From an uncultured SAR86 cluster bacterium (GTDB lineage Bacteria; Pseudomonadota; Gammaproteobacteria; Magnimaribacterales; D2472): DNA of 41,444 bases. The DNA lies in the NCBI GenBank assembly GCA_902593675.1, contig CACJJI010000008.1, positions 1-41,444 of the forward strand, written 5' to 3'. Shown here one piece after another: positions 25,817 to 35,433 of this stretch. The position numbers and the translations under genes were made by a program. The notes beneath the pieces were generated by a model. That model was not told the origin of the DNA. It did not search any database and saw only the letters and a program-made list of their open reading frames with translations. How positions within the stretch are numbered: position 1 is the first letter of the stretch; the number at the start of each line of letters is the position of its first letter.

Positions 25817-26779
25817 GTGAGTATTGTTTCTATTAAAGACCTGTTAAATGCAGGCGTTCATTTTGGTCATCAGCAAAGATTTTGGAATCCCAAAATGGAA
25901 TCCTTTATATTTGATACAAGAAAAAAAATTAGCATTATTGATCTTGAGATGACTCAAGAATGTCTTAATGCAGCTGCATCGAAAGCTGAAGAGATCTGTT
26001 CTAAAGGAAACAGAATTTTATTTGTTGGTACTAAACGATCTGCATCTAAAACTATTAAAGAATCAGCCTCATCTATCGGACTGCCTTATATTGATAAAAG
26101 ATGGTTAGGCGGCACTTTAACTAATTGGAAAACAATCCGAGGTTCAATCAGGCGTCTTTTAGATATCGAAGAATTGCAGTCATCCGGAAGAATTAACAAA
26201 CTTTCAAAAAAAGAGGCTGTAGATATTACAAAAGAATATGAGAAGTTAGACGCAAGTGTTGGTGGCATAAAAGATATGAAAGGTTTGCCAGATGCATTAT
26301 TTGTAGTTGACGTTGCATATGAAAAAATAGCAGTTACAGAGGCAAAGAAAATGGGTATCCCAATCATTGCTTTAGTGGATACTAACTCAAACCCTGAAGG
26401 CATAGATCACATTATTCCTGGTAATGATGATGCAATTAGATCAATTCGATTGATTACAAAAGTTATTAGTGATGCGTGCGCTAGAGGCCTTGCATCCTCT
26501 AAGGGCGGAGCTCTAAATATTCAAACCGATGATGAGGCTCCAGCTATTAAAGTTAAAAAAGCTTCAATAACATCTGGTAAAGCTTTAAATCTCGTTGAGG
26601 AAGCTGAGTTATCTGAGCCAGAAGAAGATCTGTCAATTGAGACAGAGGAAGTAATTGAGAAATCTGATGAAGATTCGGTTGAGACAGTTGATGAATCAAC
26701 AGTTGAACCTGAAGAAATTTCTGTCGAAAGCACAGGCGTATCAGATGACAATGTCGAAGAGACTAAGGAAGAAAAATGA
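25817..26779 (+). CDS. rpsB: 30S ribosomal protein S2 with a long acidic C-terminal extension
   Basis: S2 joins the 30S subunit late, near the mRNA exit. The start is a GTG at 25817 after a strong GGAGGA. The core is clear: DLLNAGVHFGHQQRFWNPKM, FVGTKRSASKTIKESA, RWLGGTLTNWKTIR and IPIIALVDTNSNPEGIDHII. The product has 320 residues; E. coli S2 has 241. From about residue 236 on, some 80 residues are rich in Glu, Ser, Thr, Asp and Val and look disordered. The stop overlaps the tsf start as ATGA (26776-26779). A leader RNA precedes the gene. Confidence 0.97.
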   Translation: MSIVSIKDLLNAGVHFGHQQRFWNPKMESFIFDTRKKISIIDLEMTQECLNAAASKAEEICSKGNRILFVGTKRSASKTIKESASSIGLPYIDKRWLGGTLTNWKTIRGSIRRLLDIEELQSSGRINKLSKKEAVDITKEYEKLDASVGGIKDMKGLPDALFVVDVAYEKIAVTEAKKMGIPIIALVDTNSNPEGIDHIIPGNDDAIRSIRLITKVISDACARGLASSKGGALNIQTDDEAPAIKVKKASITSGKALNLVEEAELSEPEEDLSIETEEVIEKSDEDSVETVDESTVEPEEISVESTGVSDDNVEETKEEK

Positions 26780-27633
26780 GCATTACCGCAAGTCAAGTCA
26801 AAGAATTAAGAGAAATGTCTGGCGTTGGCATGATGGAGTGTAAAAAGGCGCTTGTTGAAACAAATGGCGATTTAGAAAAGGCTCTAGACCTTCTGAGAGC
26901 AAATAGCTCGCTTAAGGCTGAGAAAAAAGCTTCAAGGGTTGCTGCCGATGGTGAGGTAAAGATTGCTGAAAATTCTAAATATACTAGTCTTGTAGAAATC
27001 AATTCAGAAACTGATTTTGCTGCTAAAGATTCTCAGTTTAAAGATTTTGCAAGTGATGTTGCTGAGTATCTTGCTAACAATCAAATCAATGACATAAATG
27101 ACCTAAGTTCGATATTTGAAGAAAAAAGACAGTCTTTAATTCAGTCTATTGGAGAGAATATTCAATTAAGAAGACTTCAAACTCTTGAAGTTCCATCTGG
27201 CGGTTGCGTCGGAGCTTATGTTCATTCAGACGGAAGATTAGCTGCCCTAGTTTCTATCGATGCAGATAATAAAGAATTAGCGAAAGACTTAGCCATGCAT
27301 GTGTCTGCAACCAATCCAAGCTGCCTGCAATCGGAGGATATTGATCCTGAGTTACTTGAGAGAGAAAGAGCAATATTCTTAGCACAAGCAGAGGAGTCTG
27401 GAAAAGATGCCTCCATCATGGAGAAAATGGTAGAAGGCAAGGTGAAGAGATTTCTTTCTGAGGTTACCTTGGTTTCTCAAGGGTTTGTTAAAAATCCAGA
27501 TCAATCAATCGAGGAGTTGTTAAAAGAAAATAACACATCAATCGTTGCCTTTGCTCGCTTTAAAGTTGGCGAAGGTATAGAGGTTGAAGTTAAAGATTTT
27601 GCAGCAGAGGTAGCTGAACAACTACAACAATGA
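26776..27633 (+). CDS. tsf: Elongation factor Ts
   Basis: EF-Ts exchanges GDP on EF-Tu. The 285-residue product (E. coli 283) begins with the UBA-like domain ([21 protein letters not shown]) and has the core [19 protein letters not shown]. The later segment [12 protein letters not shown] follows, and the coiled-coil portion is present. The gene starts within the rpsB stop (ATGA) and its own stop overlaps the pyrH start (ATGA at 27630), so rpsB, tsf and pyrH appear translationally coupled. Confidence 0.98.
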   Translation: MSITASQVKELREMSGVGMMECKKALVETNGDLEKALDLLRANSSLKAEKKASRVAADGEVKIAENSKYTSLVEINSETDFAAKDSQFKDFASDVAEYLANNQINDINDLSSIFEEKRQSLIQSIGENIQLRRLQTLEVPSGGCVGAYVHSDGRLAALVSIDADNKELAKDLAMHVSATNPSCLQSEDIDPELLERERAIFLAQAEESGKDASIMEKMVEGKVKRFLSEVTLVSQGFVKNPDQSIEELLKENNTSIVAFARFKVGEGIEVEVKDFAAEVAEQLQQ

Positions 27634-28343
27634 CATCACTCTCTTATAAACGTCTTCTCGTAAAATTTAGCGGAGAGGCTGTTGCTGGAGATGACGAGCA
27701 CGGAATAGATCCTAAAATATTAGACCAAATGGCTCAATCTGTTAAAGATTGTAAAGAGCTTGGAGCGCAAATTGGAATTGTAATAGGAGGGGGAAATCTT
27801 TTTCGAGGTGAAAAATTAAGCAAAGCTGGAATGGATAGAGTGGCTGGCGATCATATGGGGATGCTTGCAACTGTTATGAATGGTATTGCTTTCAGAGATG
27901 CTTTGGAGAGAGCTGGTGTTAAAACTAGAGTTATGTCAGCTATTTCAATGGCTGGTGTTGCCGAACACTATGACAGGCGCCTAGCAATTCAACTGTTAGC
28001 CAATGATTTCGTAGTAATTTTTACAGCTGGAACTGGCAATCCATTTTTTACCACTGATAGCGCAGGATGTCTCAGAGCAATAGAAACAGAAGCAGATATT
28101 ATGTTAAAAGCTACAAGAGTTGATGGAGTATATTCTGCTGATCCTGAGAAAGATGTAGATGCTACATTTTATTCCTCACTATCATTTGATGAGGCTATTC
28201 AAAAAAACCTTAAAGTAATGGATGCAACTGCTTTAACTCTTGCAAGAGATCACAGCCTACCATTGAAAGTTTTTAACTTAAATCATCCAGATGCTTTGAA
28301 AAGAATTGCTTGCGGAGAGGAAATTGGAACATTAATATCATAG
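27630..28343 (+). CDS. pyrH: UMP kinase
   Basis: PyrH phosphorylates UMP to UDP with ATP and is a hexameric amino-acid-kinase-fold enzyme. The 237-residue product (E. coli 241) contains [12 protein letters not shown] near the start, [33 protein letters not shown] and the ATP-binding [15 protein letters not shown]. All are canonical. It overlaps tsf by four bases and precedes frr, an arrangement conserved across most bacteria. Confidence 0.98.
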   Translation: MTSLSYKRLLVKFSGEAVAGDDEHGIDPKILDQMAQSVKDCKELGAQIGIVIGGGNLFRGEKLSKAGMDRVAGDHMGMLATVMNGIAFRDALERAGVKTRVMSAISMAGVAEHYDRRLAIQLLANDFVVIFTAGTGNPFFTTDSAGCLRAIETEADIMLKATRVDGVYSADPEKDVDATFYSSLSFDEAIQKNLKVMDATALTLARDHSLPLKVFNLNHPDALKRIACGEEIGTLIS

Positions 28344-28345
28344 TT

Positions 28346-28900
28346 ATGAACGAAATCATTGATCAAATTAAACCCAAGATGCAAAAAGCTATCGATTCGC
28401 TTGCCCATGAATTTAATAAAATTAGAACAGGCAGAGCCAATCCCAGTATCCTTGATTCAGTGAAGATTGATTATTACGGAAATCCAACTCCCATCAATCA
28501 AGCTGCAAATATTTCTGTAGAGGAGGGTAGAACTTTAGCTATCTCTCCTTGGGATAAATCCCTTATAGGAGAGATAGAAAAAGCAATTATGGCATCCGAT
28601 TTAGGGTTAAATCCAAGTACGAGCGGGGATTTGATTAGACTAACAATGCCTGCTTTGACGGAAGAAACTCGTCAAGAGTACATCAAACAAGCAAGAAATG
28701 AAGCTGAAAATTCAAGAATTTCTATAAGAAATACTCGTAGGGATGCAAACAATACTGCTAAAGATCAGCAAAAAGCTGGAGATTTCTCCGAGGATGATCT
28801 CAAGCGAATTGAAGATTTAGTTCAAAAGGAAACCGATCACTTCATTGGTCTTGTAGATGCTGAACTCAAACAAAAAGAAGAAGATTTAATAGAAATTTAA
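28346..28900 (+). CDS. frr: Ribosome recycling factor
   Basis: RRF splits post-termination ribosomes with EF-G. From the ATG at 28346 the product is 184 residues (E. coli 185) and starts MNEIIDQIKPKMQKAIDSL. A longer frame opening at 28310 inside pyrH adds non-conserved residues and is not used. The RTGRANPSILDSVKIDYYG block and C-terminal NTRRDANNTAKD segment are diagnostic. It lies two bases after the pyrH stop. Confidence 0.97.
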   Translation: MNEIIDQIKPKMQKAIDSLAHEFNKIRTGRANPSILDSVKIDYYGNPTPINQAANISVEEGRTLAISPWDKSLIGEIEKAIMASDLGLNPSTSGDLIRLTMPALTEETRQEYIKQARNEAENSRISIRNTRRDANNTAKDQQKAGDFSEDDLKRIEDLVQKETDHFIGLVDAELKQKEEDLIEI

Positions 28901-28920
28901 TTACTTCATACCCAGCCAGA

Positions 28921-29652
28921 ATGGCAGATAGCAAGCAACCATCACTCAACCTTAGCGGGATTAATGCTGCAATTATCATGGATGGTAATGGACGATGGGC
29001 TAAAAAGAATTCATTAAACGTAACCTCAGGACATGAAAGAGGCGTTGATGTAGTTAGAAAAATTGTTGAGTCCGCTGCAAAAGCTCACCTAGAGTCCCTC
29101 AGTTTATATGCTTTCAGTACTGAGAACTGGTCACGTCCTAAAAAAGAAATTCTAGGCATTAAAAAATTGATAATAAACGCAATAGATTCTCAAGTTCCAG
29201 AATTAATCAGTCAAAAGGTAAGATTAAATTTTTTTGGGGATTATTCATCTTTTGGAGATGAGGTTATTGGGGCTATCGACGATGCTCATAGAGCGACAGC
29301 ATTTCAAGACCCGAAGCTGAAATTAAATATTGCTCTCGGTTATGGAGGTCGTTCAGACATAATTGAAGCAACAAAATTAATAGCAAATGATATTAAGTTG
29401 GAGAAACTCTCAGTAGAAGATGTTTCCAATGAAACTATTTTTAAATACTTAAATGCACCTATTAATGAGTTAGATTTATTGATTAGAACCGGAGGAGATC
29501 GTCGGATAAGTAATTTCTTGTTATATCATTTAGCTTATACTGAGATCCAATTTTCTAAAACACTCTGGCCAGATTTTACGGAAGAGGAATTTATAAAGTG
29601 CTTGGAAGTGTTTTCAAAAACGGAGAGGCGTTTTGGCAAACGGACTTTATAA
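28921..29652 (+). CDS. uppS: Undecaprenyl diphosphate synthase
   Basis: UppS adds cis-isoprene units to FPP to make the C55 carrier lipid for peptidoglycan and O-antigen. The 243-residue product has the catalytic AAIIMDGNGRWAKKN motif (Asp in MDGNGRWA), SLYAFSTENWSRP, and the C-terminal LLIRTGGDRRISNFLLYHLAY block. The usual Glu after RTGG is Asp here. cdsA starts within its last 20 bases. It lies between frr and cdsA as in E. coli (there with dxr between). Confidence 0.96.
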   Translation: MADSKQPSLNLSGINAAIIMDGNGRWAKKNSLNVTSGHERGVDVVRKIVESAAKAHLESLSLYAFSTENWSRPKKEILGIKKLIINAIDSQVPELISQKVRLNFFGDYSSFGDEVIGAIDDAHRATAFQDPKLKLNIALGYGGRSDIIEATKLIANDIKLEKLSVEDVSNETIFKYLNAPINELDLLIRTGGDRRISNFLLYHLAYTEIQFSKTLWPDFTEEEFIKCLEVFSKTERRFGKRTL

Positions 29653-30445
29653 AAATATCATTCAAAGATTGCCTGCTGCATTGCTTTTAGTTGCCTGTAT
29701 TTCGGGCATCCTGTACTTGCAAAATATTTATCTTGTATTGACTATTGTTATAGGCGTAGGATTTTTGTTAATTAAAGAATGGCTTTTGCTGTCTGAGTCA
29801 AAGATAGATTTAAAACAAATAATATTTTTTGTAACCCTTGCTTTATTTTCTACTTTTTTTACAAAAGACTTTATAAATTTATTTCTTATAATTATTGCGG
29901 GTTTTTGGGTTATTTATAGCTTTCATTTGTTATCAAGCAGAAGCTTAACTCTTGTCAGTTTTGATAATAACTATTTGGGAGTTTTGTTAGTGCTCGGCTT
30001 TTTTTATGGTCTCATGCATCTATTAATCTTTTCAGAATTTCATAATGTAAATAAATTTTTTGTACTTTTTGTAATTTTATTTAATACTGTCTTAGCTGAT
30101 ATCGGCGCTTATTTAGTTGGAAGCAGCATTGGCAAAACTCCACTATTTCCAAAAATCAGCCCGAACAAAACCATTGAAGGTTTGTTGGGTGGAATAGGAT
30201 TTGTTTTAATTTTTTTATCAACAATTTATTTCTATGACCTTATTTCATTTGATTTGGTGTTAGCCTCATTAATTAGCTTGCCTTTTGCATTTATTGGTGA
30301 TTATTTTGAAAGCCAACTTAAAAGAGATAAGTCTATAAAAGATAGCGGATCATTAATCCCCGGTCATGGCGGTGTGTGGGATCGTTTAGATTCACATATT
30401 GCCGTTGTGCCAATGTTTATTCTATTAACCAACTTAATGGTATGA
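29633..30445 (+). CDS. cdsA: Phosphatidate cytidylyltransferase
   Basis: CdsA makes CDP-diacylglycerol, the precursor of all phospholipids, in the inner membrane. The 270-residue product has about seven to eight hydrophobic helices. The family signature sits in the C-terminal half: ISPNKTIEGLLGG and RDKSIKDSGSLIPGHGGVWDRLDS. The start appears to be a TTG at 29633 inside the end of uppS, with GGAG about seven bases upstream; there is no ATG before the first membrane helix. The stop overlaps the dxr ATG as ATGA. Confidence 0.95.
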   Translation: MANGLYKNIIQRLPAALLLVACISGILYLQNIYLVLTIVIGVGFLLIKEWLLLSESKIDLKQIIFFVTLALFSTFFTKDFINLFLIIIAGFWVIYSFHLLSSRSLTLVSFDNNYLGVLLVLGFFYGLMHLLIFSEFHNVNKFFVLFVILFNTVLADIGAYLVGSSIGKTPLFPKISPNKTIEGLLGGIGFVLIFLSTIYFYDLISFDLVLASLISLPFAFIGDYFESQLKRDKSIKDSGSLIPGHGGVWDRLDSHIAVVPMFILLTNLMV

Positions 30446-31593
30446 AGAATATTGTTTTATTAGGAGCGACTGGAAGTATTGGAGATAGCTGTCTAAATGT
30501 TATTAGGCAAAATAAAAAACATTTTCATTTATTTGGTATTGGCCTTGGAGGTAATTTAGATAAGGCTCAGCAAATCACACAAGAGTTTAATCCAAAACAT
30601 ATTTTTGTAGCTCAACCCCATGTTGATAAATCCCATGATTTACTTCAATCATACCCAAATATTCTTAGCACTGAGGACGAATTACAGGCGCTGATTCAAG
30701 ATCCATCCGTTGACATAGTAATTTCAGCAATCTCAGGATTTGCTGGCTTAAAAGCAAGCTATTTTGCTATTGATGCAGGTAAAACCATTCTTATTGCAAA
30801 TAAAGAAAGCATTGTTGCAGCTGGCGATATTCTCATGCCTCTTGCACAAGCTAAAAACTCAGAAATTATTCCTGTTGATAGTGAGCATAATGCTATCCAT
30901 CAATGTTTTCCTCCTCATAGCGATCTAAAAGAAATTTCTAAAATAATGATCACAGCTTCAGGCGGTCCTTTTAGGGAAAAGACTTTCAAGGAGTTAAGCG
31001 AGGTGACATTGCAAGATGCTTTGAAACATCCTACTTGGAGCATGGGCACCAAAATTACGATTGATTCAGCAACTCTGGTTAATAAATGTTTAGAGTTAAT
31101 AGAAGCTCATTATCTTTTCCAAATTCCTGAGTCTCAAATAGAAGTTGTGGTTCACCCTCAAAGCATAATTCACTCAATGGTCACATATATTGATGGATCT
31201 ACCATAGCCCAGATGAGTAATCCAAATATGGAAGTTCCAATTGCAAATGCCCTAGGTTTGGATCATAGGTTACCCATTCACTTCGAAGCAATTAATTTTT
31301 CTGAATTAAATTTATCTTTTGAGCCTATTGCAGATGGAAGAGAAATCATTTTTGAAATGGCTAGAGAGGTCTGCAATAAGAGAGGAAACTTAGGAGTTAT
31401 TTTTAATGCATCAAATGAAATTGCAGTAGATGCCTTCACAACTCAAAAGATCGATTTTGTTGATATATATAAAGTTATTCAAAGAACTTTTGATCACTTT
31501 GCATGTTCTAACGTAAGTACATTAGAGGATATATTTGAATATGATAAACAAGCACGCATTCAAGCAGAGAAGGTGATAAAATCCTTACACTAA
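30442..31593 (+). CDS. dxr: 1-deoxy-D-xylulose-5-phosphate reductoisomerase
   Basis: Dxr (IspC) commits DXP to the MEP isoprenoid pathway. From the ATG at 30442, overlapping the cdsA stop, the product has 383 residues (E. coli 398) and begins MKNIVLLGATGSIGDSCLNV with the NADPH loop GATGSIG. TILIANKESIVAAG, VDSEHNAIHQCF and ITASGGPFRE carry the metal and substrate sites. A longer frame opening at 30376 inside cdsA is not conserved. With ispB and uppS it indicates an MEP-fed isoprenoid supply. Confidence 0.97.
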   Translation: MKNIVLLGATGSIGDSCLNVIRQNKKHFHLFGIGLGGNLDKAQQITQEFNPKHIFVAQPHVDKSHDLLQSYPNILSTEDELQALIQDPSVDIVISAISGFAGLKASYFAIDAGKTILIANKESIVAAGDILMPLAQAKNSEIIPVDSEHNAIHQCFPPHSDLKEISKIMITASGGPFREKTFKELSEVTLQDALKHPTWSMGTKITIDSATLVNKCLELIEAHYLFQIPESQIEVVVHPQSIIHSMVTYIDGSTIAQMSNPNMEVPIANALGLDHRLPIHFEAINFSELNLSFEPIADGREIIFEMAREVCNKRGNLGVIFNASNEIAVDAFTTQKIDFVDIYKVIQRTFDHFACSNVSTLEDIFEYDKQARIQAEKVIKSLH

Positions 31594-31606
31594 ATTTTTC
31601 AATAAT

Positions 31607-32950
31607 ATGATATATCTAATTTCAGCAATAGTATTACTGGGCGTTCTTATTGCCATCCATGAATTTGGGCATTTCATTGTTGGCAGGATGTGTAATATAC
31701 ACATATATCGTTTTTCGATAGGCATGGGCCCAGTTATTTATAAAAAACTCGACAAACATGGAACAGAATTTGCACTCTCTGCTCTTCCGCTGGGTGGATA
31801 TGTGGCATTTCATACAGAAAAAGCTACAGAGGGAGAATTAGATCTTCAGCAGCCTTTAACTCCTGAGCAAAATGAGAATACTTTTGAAAGCAAGCCTAAG
31901 TGGCAAAGGGCACTTGTCATGCTAGCAGGCCCAGCTGCCAATTTTATTCTTGCTATAGGAATTTTATCTATAATCTTTGTTAATTCTGTCGAACGTCAAT
32001 TTATCCCTGAGGTGTCTAACATTTCTTCCCCATACCTAAAGAGCAATTCATCACTTAAGGCAGGAGATATCTTGACTTCCATCAATGAAAAGAAGGTTTC
32101 TAGCCTTCAAGATATTAGGCTGGAGTTGCTTTCATTGTCAGGAACAAATGGAAGCATTAATTTCAATTTCATAACTGGTCCACGTGCATCTGAATATACG
32201 GTATCAGTCCCGGTAGAAAATTACCTTTCGGATCCAGATCAGCAAAATGCTCCAGAAAATTTTATGGGTTTTGACCTATCCATGAAGTTACAACCAACCG
32301 TAGGTGTGATAGCAAAAAATACTGAAGCAGCTAAAAGTGAATTAATGGTCAATGATCGCATTTTGGCTGTGAACAGCCAGTCTATTAAGTCATTTGAAGA
32401 TTTAAGGGAATTTTTACAGGACTATCAAGGATCAGATATTGATTTAGAAATTCTAAGAGGTGAGAAAACTCTGTATATAAACGTTCCACTTAGCACAAGA
32501 AGTAATGCTGATGGCAAGGAAGAAAAATATATTGGAATAATGCCTGGCTTAAAAAGATCTTTCTTTGATTCTTTTTCAAAGGGAGCTTATGAAACATATA
32601 ACTTGAGTGTCAAAACTTTAACCTTTGTTGGCAAAATGATCTCAAGAGACTTAGGCACTCAAAATCTTAGTGGTCCAATTGGTATTGTTCAGATGGCTGG
32701 AGATACTGCAAAAGCTGGCTTTATGCCATTCTTATATTTGATGGCTCTTTTAAGCATTAGCTTAGGCGTATTAAATCTTTTGCCAATTCCAGTTCTAGAT
32801 GGCGGTCAACTGGTTATGTTAGGCATTGAAGCTGTTCGAGGTTCGCCCATGCCTGAAAAGATGGAAAATTTATTTTATATGTCAGGCTGGGTGGCAGTTG
32901 GATTTCTCATGATCTTTGCTGTATTCAACGATATCTCTAAATTTTTGTAG
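31607..32950 (+). CDS. rseP: Site-2 protease RseP
   Basis: RseP is the inner-membrane zinc metalloprotease that cuts anti-sigma factor RseA in the envelope-stress response and clears signal peptides. The 447-residue product (E. coli 450) has HEFGH at residues 18-22 in the first helix. Two PDZ domains lie about residues 115-290, with LKAGDILTSINEKKVSSLQD and LMVNDRILAVNSQSIKSFED as carboxylate-loop regions. The second metal motif is in IPVLDGGQLVM. It lies between dxr and bamA, the usual location. Confidence 0.97.
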   Translation: MIYLISAIVLLGVLIAIHEFGHFIVGRMCNIHIYRFSIGMGPVIYKKLDKHGTEFALSALPLGGYVAFHTEKATEGELDLQQPLTPEQNENTFESKPKWQRALVMLAGPAANFILAIGILSIIFVNSVERQFIPEVSNISSPYLKSNSSLKAGDILTSINEKKVSSLQDIRLELLSLSGTNGSINFNFITGPRASEYTVSVPVENYLSDPDQQNAPENFMGFDLSMKLQPTVGVIAKNTEAAKSELMVNDRILAVNSQSIKSFEDLREFLQDYQGSDIDLEILRGEKTLYINVPLSTRSNADGKEEKYIGIMPGLKRSFFDSFSKGAYETYNLSVKTLTFVGKMISRDLGTQNLSGPIGIVQMAGDTAKAGFMPFLYLMALLSISLGVLNLLPIPVLDGGQLVMLGIEAVRGSPMPEKMENLFYMSGWVAVGFLMIFAVFNDISKFL

Positions 32951-32958
32951 TTTTTTAA

Positions 32959-35370
32959 ATGAAAAAAATAGCACTTTTCTTTCTTGCTTTTATTTCATTT
33001 TCAGCTAATGCTTTTGATGAGTTTTTGATTACCGATATAAGGATAGTTGGCTTGCAAAGAGTTTCTATCGGAAGTATCTTCACTGCCATTCCTGTGAATG
33101 TTGGCGACACAATGAATCAAGGAAAAGTTTCTGAGATCTCCAGAGCATTATTTGCAACTGCCCAATTTAATGATATTCAAATTGGTAAAGATGGAAATGC
33201 TCTAATTATAAGTGTCCTAGAAAGACCATCCATTTCGGCGATTGAGCTTGAGGGTAATAAAGCATTAAAATCAGAGGATTTGTTAAAAGGGCTTGAGGGC
33301 GCTGGTATTGCAGAAGGTCAAGTTTATAAGCGCTCTACCTTAAATGGTATGAAGAGTGAACTTGTGAGACAGTATGCCTCGCAAGGTAGATATGGCGCTG
33401 GTGTTGAGATTGAAACAATTGATAAGCCAAGAAATACTATTGAATTAAAGATTATTATTGATGAAGGTGAAAGCGCAAAAATAAAAAAAGTTAACATTAT
33501 TGGCAATGAACTTTTTACCGATGAAGAGCTCATGACTGGGTTTGAGCTAAAGGAAGGTAAGTGGTATTCCTTCTTGTCAAATAAAAATAAATACTCAAAA
33601 GAAAAATTAGAAGGCGACATAGAAAACTTAGAATCTTTTTATCTCGACAGGGGGTATTTAAAATTCTCTATTGAATCCTCACAAGTCTCTGTTTCAAAAG
33701 ATAAAAAAGATATTTTTATCACGCTGAGCATTAGCGAAGGAGAGCAATACAAGATTGATGAAGTCACTGTTATAGGCGATATGCCGCTGAATGAGCAAAT
33801 ATATACTCCAGTAATTGATAGTCAGATAGACCAAATTTACTCTCAAGCACAAATTACCCAAATTGAAGAATATTTTGTCAATCTCTTAGGAAATGAGGGT
33901 TATACATTTGCTGAGGTTACCGGAAATCCTGAAATCAGCCAAGATGACAATACGGTATCACTCTTCTTTCTTGTCCAGCCAGGAAATAGAACCTATGCTA
34001 GAAAAATTCTTTTTTCTGGTAATTATTTAACAAATGATGAGGTGCTAAGAAGAGAGATGCGTCAGTTTGAGGGTGCATGGGCTTCAGATAATTTAATCGA
34101 GGGCTCCAAGGTTCGTTTGGAAAGATTGGGTTTTTTTAAAGAGGTTAATGTAGAGACTCTACCCGTTCCTGGAACAGAAGATCAGGTTGATATTGAGTTT
34201 ACTGTTGAAGAAGAGAGCACTTCAAGTATCGGAGGTTCGATTGGCTATAGTGACTTTGGTATGAATCTAGGCTTAAATTTATCTGATAATAATTATCTTG
34301 GTAGCGGAAACAGGTTTAATTTAGGAATCAATAAAAGCGTATACCAAGAAGCCTATAACATTTCATTTTTTGATCCTTACTTCACAATGGATGGTGTTAG
34401 CAGAGGTTATAGCTTGTATTACAGGGTAACTGATTACGGTGAATATAACGTTGCAAATTATCTTACAAACTCAATGGGCGGCGGTGTTCAGTTTGGTTAT
34501 CCAATAAGTGATACACAAAGAATAGGCCTAAATCTTAATTTTGATAATACTGACATTGATCCAGGCACTCTCCCTTCAAGAGAAATTGCAGACTTTCTTG
34601 CATCAGAGGGGACAATATTTGACGTCTTTAAAGCTCAAGCTGTATGGTCAAGAATTACTTTAAATAGAGGGATGTTTCCAACATATGGTTCTTCTACAGA
34701 CATCTTGCTGCAGGCTACCATTCCGGGTAGTGATCTTAGTTATTTTAAAACTAACATACGACAAAAATTTTATCGTCCGTTAGGTTTTGCTAATCTTGTT
34801 TTTGGCTTCGATGGAGAATTGGGATATATCGGAGCTTATGGAGATACAAAAATCACTCCTTTCTTCGAAAATTTCTATTCAGGAGGTCCCCGTTCATTGA
34901 GAGGCTTTGAATCAAACACATTGGGCCCAAGAGTAACACCCTCACCATGTTATGAATTTGATGCAAAAACGGGAGAATGTCCATTAATTATTGATACTGA
35001 TGGTGATGGAGTGCCAGATTCTATCGCTCAAAACCCATATGCTTTTCAGCAATTAAGAGATCCCATTGGTGGAAATTTCTTAGTAGAAGGGAGTCTTCAG
35101 CTTATTTTTAGACTGCCAATGATTGAAGATCAAAGATCAATGAGATCAGCGTTCTTTTTAGATTTTGGTAATGTTTTCTCCACGGATTGTCAGGAGTACC
35201 AGATAAACTGTTATGAGCCATCAATTGAAGATTTAAGATATTCAATTGGAGTAGGTGTTACCTGGATTACTGGATTTGGTCCAATGAGCTTCAGTTTTTC
35301 TCAACCATTTAATGATGGGCCTTTTGATAGGACCGAAGAATTCCAGTTCACTATTGGACAAGTGTTTTAG
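32959..35370 (+). CDS. bamA: Outer-membrane protein assembly factor BamA
   Basis: BamA is the essential beta-barrel insertase. The 803-residue product (E. coli 810) has a signal peptide (residues 1-18, cleavage after ANA), five POTRA domains to about residue 415, and a 16-strand barrel ending FQFTIGQVF with the C-terminal Phe. The loop-6 motif is RGF at 648-650 (in SLRGFESNTLGP). After it the loop carries two cysteines and the calcium-loop-like DTDGDGVPD at residues 679-687, which is not in the E. coli protein. skp follows after 63 bases. BamE is encoded earlier in the window. Confidence 0.97.
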   Translation: MKKIALFFLAFISFSANAFDEFLITDIRIVGLQRVSIGSIFTAIPVNVGDTMNQGKVSEISRALFATAQFNDIQIGKDGNALIISVLERPSISAIELEGNKALKSEDLLKGLEGAGIAEGQVYKRSTLNGMKSELVRQYASQGRYGAGVEIETIDKPRNTIELKIIIDEGESAKIKKVNIIGNELFTDEELMTGFELKEGKWYSFLSNKNKYSKEKLEGDIENLESFYLDRGYLKFSIESSQVSVSKDKKDIFITLSISEGEQYKIDEVTVIGDMPLNEQIYTPVIDSQIDQIYSQAQITQIEEYFVNLLGNEGYTFAEVTGNPEISQDDNTVSLFFLVQPGNRTYARKILFSGNYLTNDEVLRREMRQFEGAWASDNLIEGSKVRLERLGFFKEVNVETLPVPGTEDQVDIEFTVEEESTSSIGGSIGYSDFGMNLGLNLSDNNYLGSGNRFNLGINKSVYQEAYNISFFDPYFTMDGVSRGYSLYYRVTDYGEYNVANYLTNSMGGGVQFGYPISDTQRIGLNLNFDNTDIDPGTLPSREIADFLASEGTIFDVFKAQAVWSRITLNRGMFPTYGSSTDILLQATIPGSDLSYFKTNIRQKFYRPLGFANLVFGFDGELGYIGAYGDTKITPFFENFYSGGPRSLRGFESNTLGPRVTPSPCYEFDAKTGECPLIIDTDGDGVPDSIAQNPYAFQQLRDPIGGNFLVEGSLQLIFRLPMIEDQRSMRSAFFLDFGNVFSTDCQEYQINCYEPSIEDLRYSIGVGVTWITGFGPMSFSFSQPFNDGPFDRTEEFQFTIGQVF

Positions 35371-35397
35371 AGATTAGTTAGTGTTTTTTATTTCAAT

Positions 35398-35406
35398 TGA
35401 TATAAA
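35398..35406 (+). promoter_or_regulatory. Extended -10 promoter before skp
   Basis: TGaTATAAA at 35398-35406 is an extended -10 in the 63-base gap between bamA and skp, the widest gap in this cluster. No good -35 is seen. Transcription should begin near 35413, and an AGGGG ribosome site precedes the skp ATG. Confidence 0.45.
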
Positions 35407-35433
35407 ATGTAACAACCATTTAAGGGGTTAAAG

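Noticed and set aside
30376-30441. Longer N-terminus for dxr starting inside cdsA
   Set aside because: The extra residues are an out-of-frame reading of the conserved CdsA C-terminus; the ATG at 30442 gives the standard Dxr start.
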